6,103 bases of DNA from NCBI GenBank assembly GCA_030648225.1, contig JAUSIA010000332.1:1-6103 (forward strand), in the 5' to 3' direction. Below are positions 5,593-6,103 of the stretch, piece by piece. A program made the position numbers and the translations under genes. This DNA is from Ignavibacteria bacterium (GTDB lineage Bacteria > Bacteroidota > Ignavibacteria > Ignavibacteriales > Ignavibacteriaceae). Each line of letters starts with the position of its first letter. Within the stretch, counting starts at the first letter, position 1. A model generated the notes under the pieces. The model worked only from the letters and a program-made list of their open reading frames with translations. It did not search any database and was not told the origin of the DNA.

Positions 5593-6087
5593 TTATTTAG
5601 TTGTAACAGTACTTGTTGTATCCATAGGTGGCTTTTCTGCAGATCTATGAAGATGAACCATTTCCCATTCCCCGTTTTGGTTTTTAAAGATAGCGGTGAA
5701 TATAGCATTGATGTTAGCAGGATTACCATCAAAAGTTAAAGAAGTATTCTCATCAAATGTAGCCCAGGCTAAATCTCCGGATTCTGAAATCTCAATTTTC
5801 TTATTAGAGAGATTAATGGTGTGGTCTTTAATGTGCTGCGCAAAAAAACCTCTCATTTCATCAATACTCCATTTAGTTCCCAAATGAGAGTAGTGTGTCC
5901 AATCATCTGAAACATACTTAGATAAAGTCTCCCAATCCTGTTGTTCAACAGCAGAATTGAAAGCTGTAATAACAGAATCAATTTTGGTTTTTTCAGCTTC
6001 AACATCTACTTTTTTTCTTTCTCCGCATCCAATAAGGATTAGAATTAAAACAACCATAATAGCTGGTAAGTAGGATTTGTATGACAT
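5593..6087 (-). CDS. SnoaL/DUF4440-type (NTF2-like fold) lipoprotein
   Basis: The 164-residue product has a lipoprotein signal peptide: MSYK, the hydrophobic stretch IMVVLILILIGC, and lipobox Cys21 followed by Gly-Glu. Residues about 31-150 match the SnoaL_3/DUF4440 pattern of the NTF2-like cone fold: an N-terminal helix (KIDSVITAFNSAVEQQDWETLSKYVSDD split around 36-62), then beta strands ending in NGEWEMVHLHRSA (138-150). The tail after about 152 is Thr-rich and probably disordered. Family members include enzymes and ligand-binding proteins, so no substrate is predicted; it should be anchored to a membrane on the periplasmic side or at the surface. ATG at 6087-6085 follows AGGAGG (6100-6095) with a 7-base gap, which fixes the start. 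It ends at its own terminator and looks monocistronic at this end; what lies upstream is outside the window. Confidence 0.88.
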   Translation of the reverse strand: MSYKSYLPAIMVVLILILIGCGERKKVDVEAEKTKIDSVITAFNSAVEQQDWETLSKYVSDDWTHYSHLGTKWSIDEMRGFFAQHIKDHTINLSNKKIEISESGDLAWATFDENTSLTFDGNPANINAIFTAIFKNQNGEWEMVHLHRSAEKPPMDTTSTVTTK

Positions 6088-6094
6088 AATGCAA

Positions 6095-6100
6095 CCTCCT
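6095..6100 (-). promoter_or_regulatory. Ribosome binding site of the SnoaL-like lipoprotein gene
   Basis: AGGAGG seven bases before ATG at 6087; a perfect Shine-Dalgarno match that fixes the start codon. Confidence 0.8.
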
Positions 6101-6103
6101 TTA

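Noticed and set aside
5696..5887. Plus-strand open frame opposite the SnoaL-like lipoprotein gene
   Set aside because: Antisense to a supported lipoprotein gene with signal peptide, ribosome binding site and terminator; no independent support.
1..6103. Mobile element, CRISPR array, tRNA or defence system
   Set aside because: No transposase or integrase motif, no spaced direct repeats, no tRNA cloverleaf and no recognisable defence gene was seen on either strand.

Overview
The window is AT-rich and all recognisable genes read on the minus strand, so transcription runs from high to low coordinates. Gene flavour suggests the Bacteroidota / Ignavibacteriota / Chlorobiota group: short lipoproteins, an MlaF-type ATPase, a DUF1572-type DinB-fold protein, many starts without a clear Shine-Dalgarno sequence, and one candidate promoter of TTG/TAnnTTTG type. 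This is an inference from style. No rRNA, tRNA or phylogenetic marker gene is present to confirm it.

Layout in the direction of transcription. (1) 6087-5593: a small SnoaL/NTF2-like lipoprotein with a perfect AGGAGG ribosome binding site and its own strong terminator (5558-5585). (2) 5501-4952: a RimJ/RimL-type GNAT acetyltransferase broken by three frameshifts. (3) 4903-4707: a compact unit of two overlapping small reading frames ending at a strong GC-rich terminator. The nested frame (4851-4759) encodes a 30-residue basic-plus-hydrophobic peptide behind a perfect Shine-Dalgarno sequence. (4) 4638-3020: a two-gene operon with a 4-base ATGA overlap, a DinB-like protein followed by a probably exported metal-dependent amidohydrolase whose N-terminus carries a duplicated 17-residue block. 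(5) 2821-2090: an MlaF-type ABC ATPase without its usual permease and substrate-binding partners beside it. (6) 1996-1640: an unrecognised 118-residue protein containing a 10-bp inverted repeat. (7) 1589-507: a DUF2721 membrane protein followed after 3 bases by aat, the N-degron leucyl/phenylalanyl transferase. (8) 379 to the window edge: the N-terminal part of a beta-propeller (PD40/TolB-like) lipoprotein.

Most of the window looks like ordinary chromosome made of short unrelated transcription units. No mobile element, CRISPR array or defence cluster is visible. The part most worth a second look is the small unit at about 4700-4930. It combines nested overlapping ORFs, a tiny membrane-type peptide, a strong ribosome binding site, a possible upstream sequence able to pair with that site, and a dedicated terminator. 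This resembles the organisation of type I toxin or small membrane protein genes, but nothing in the sequence proves that role.
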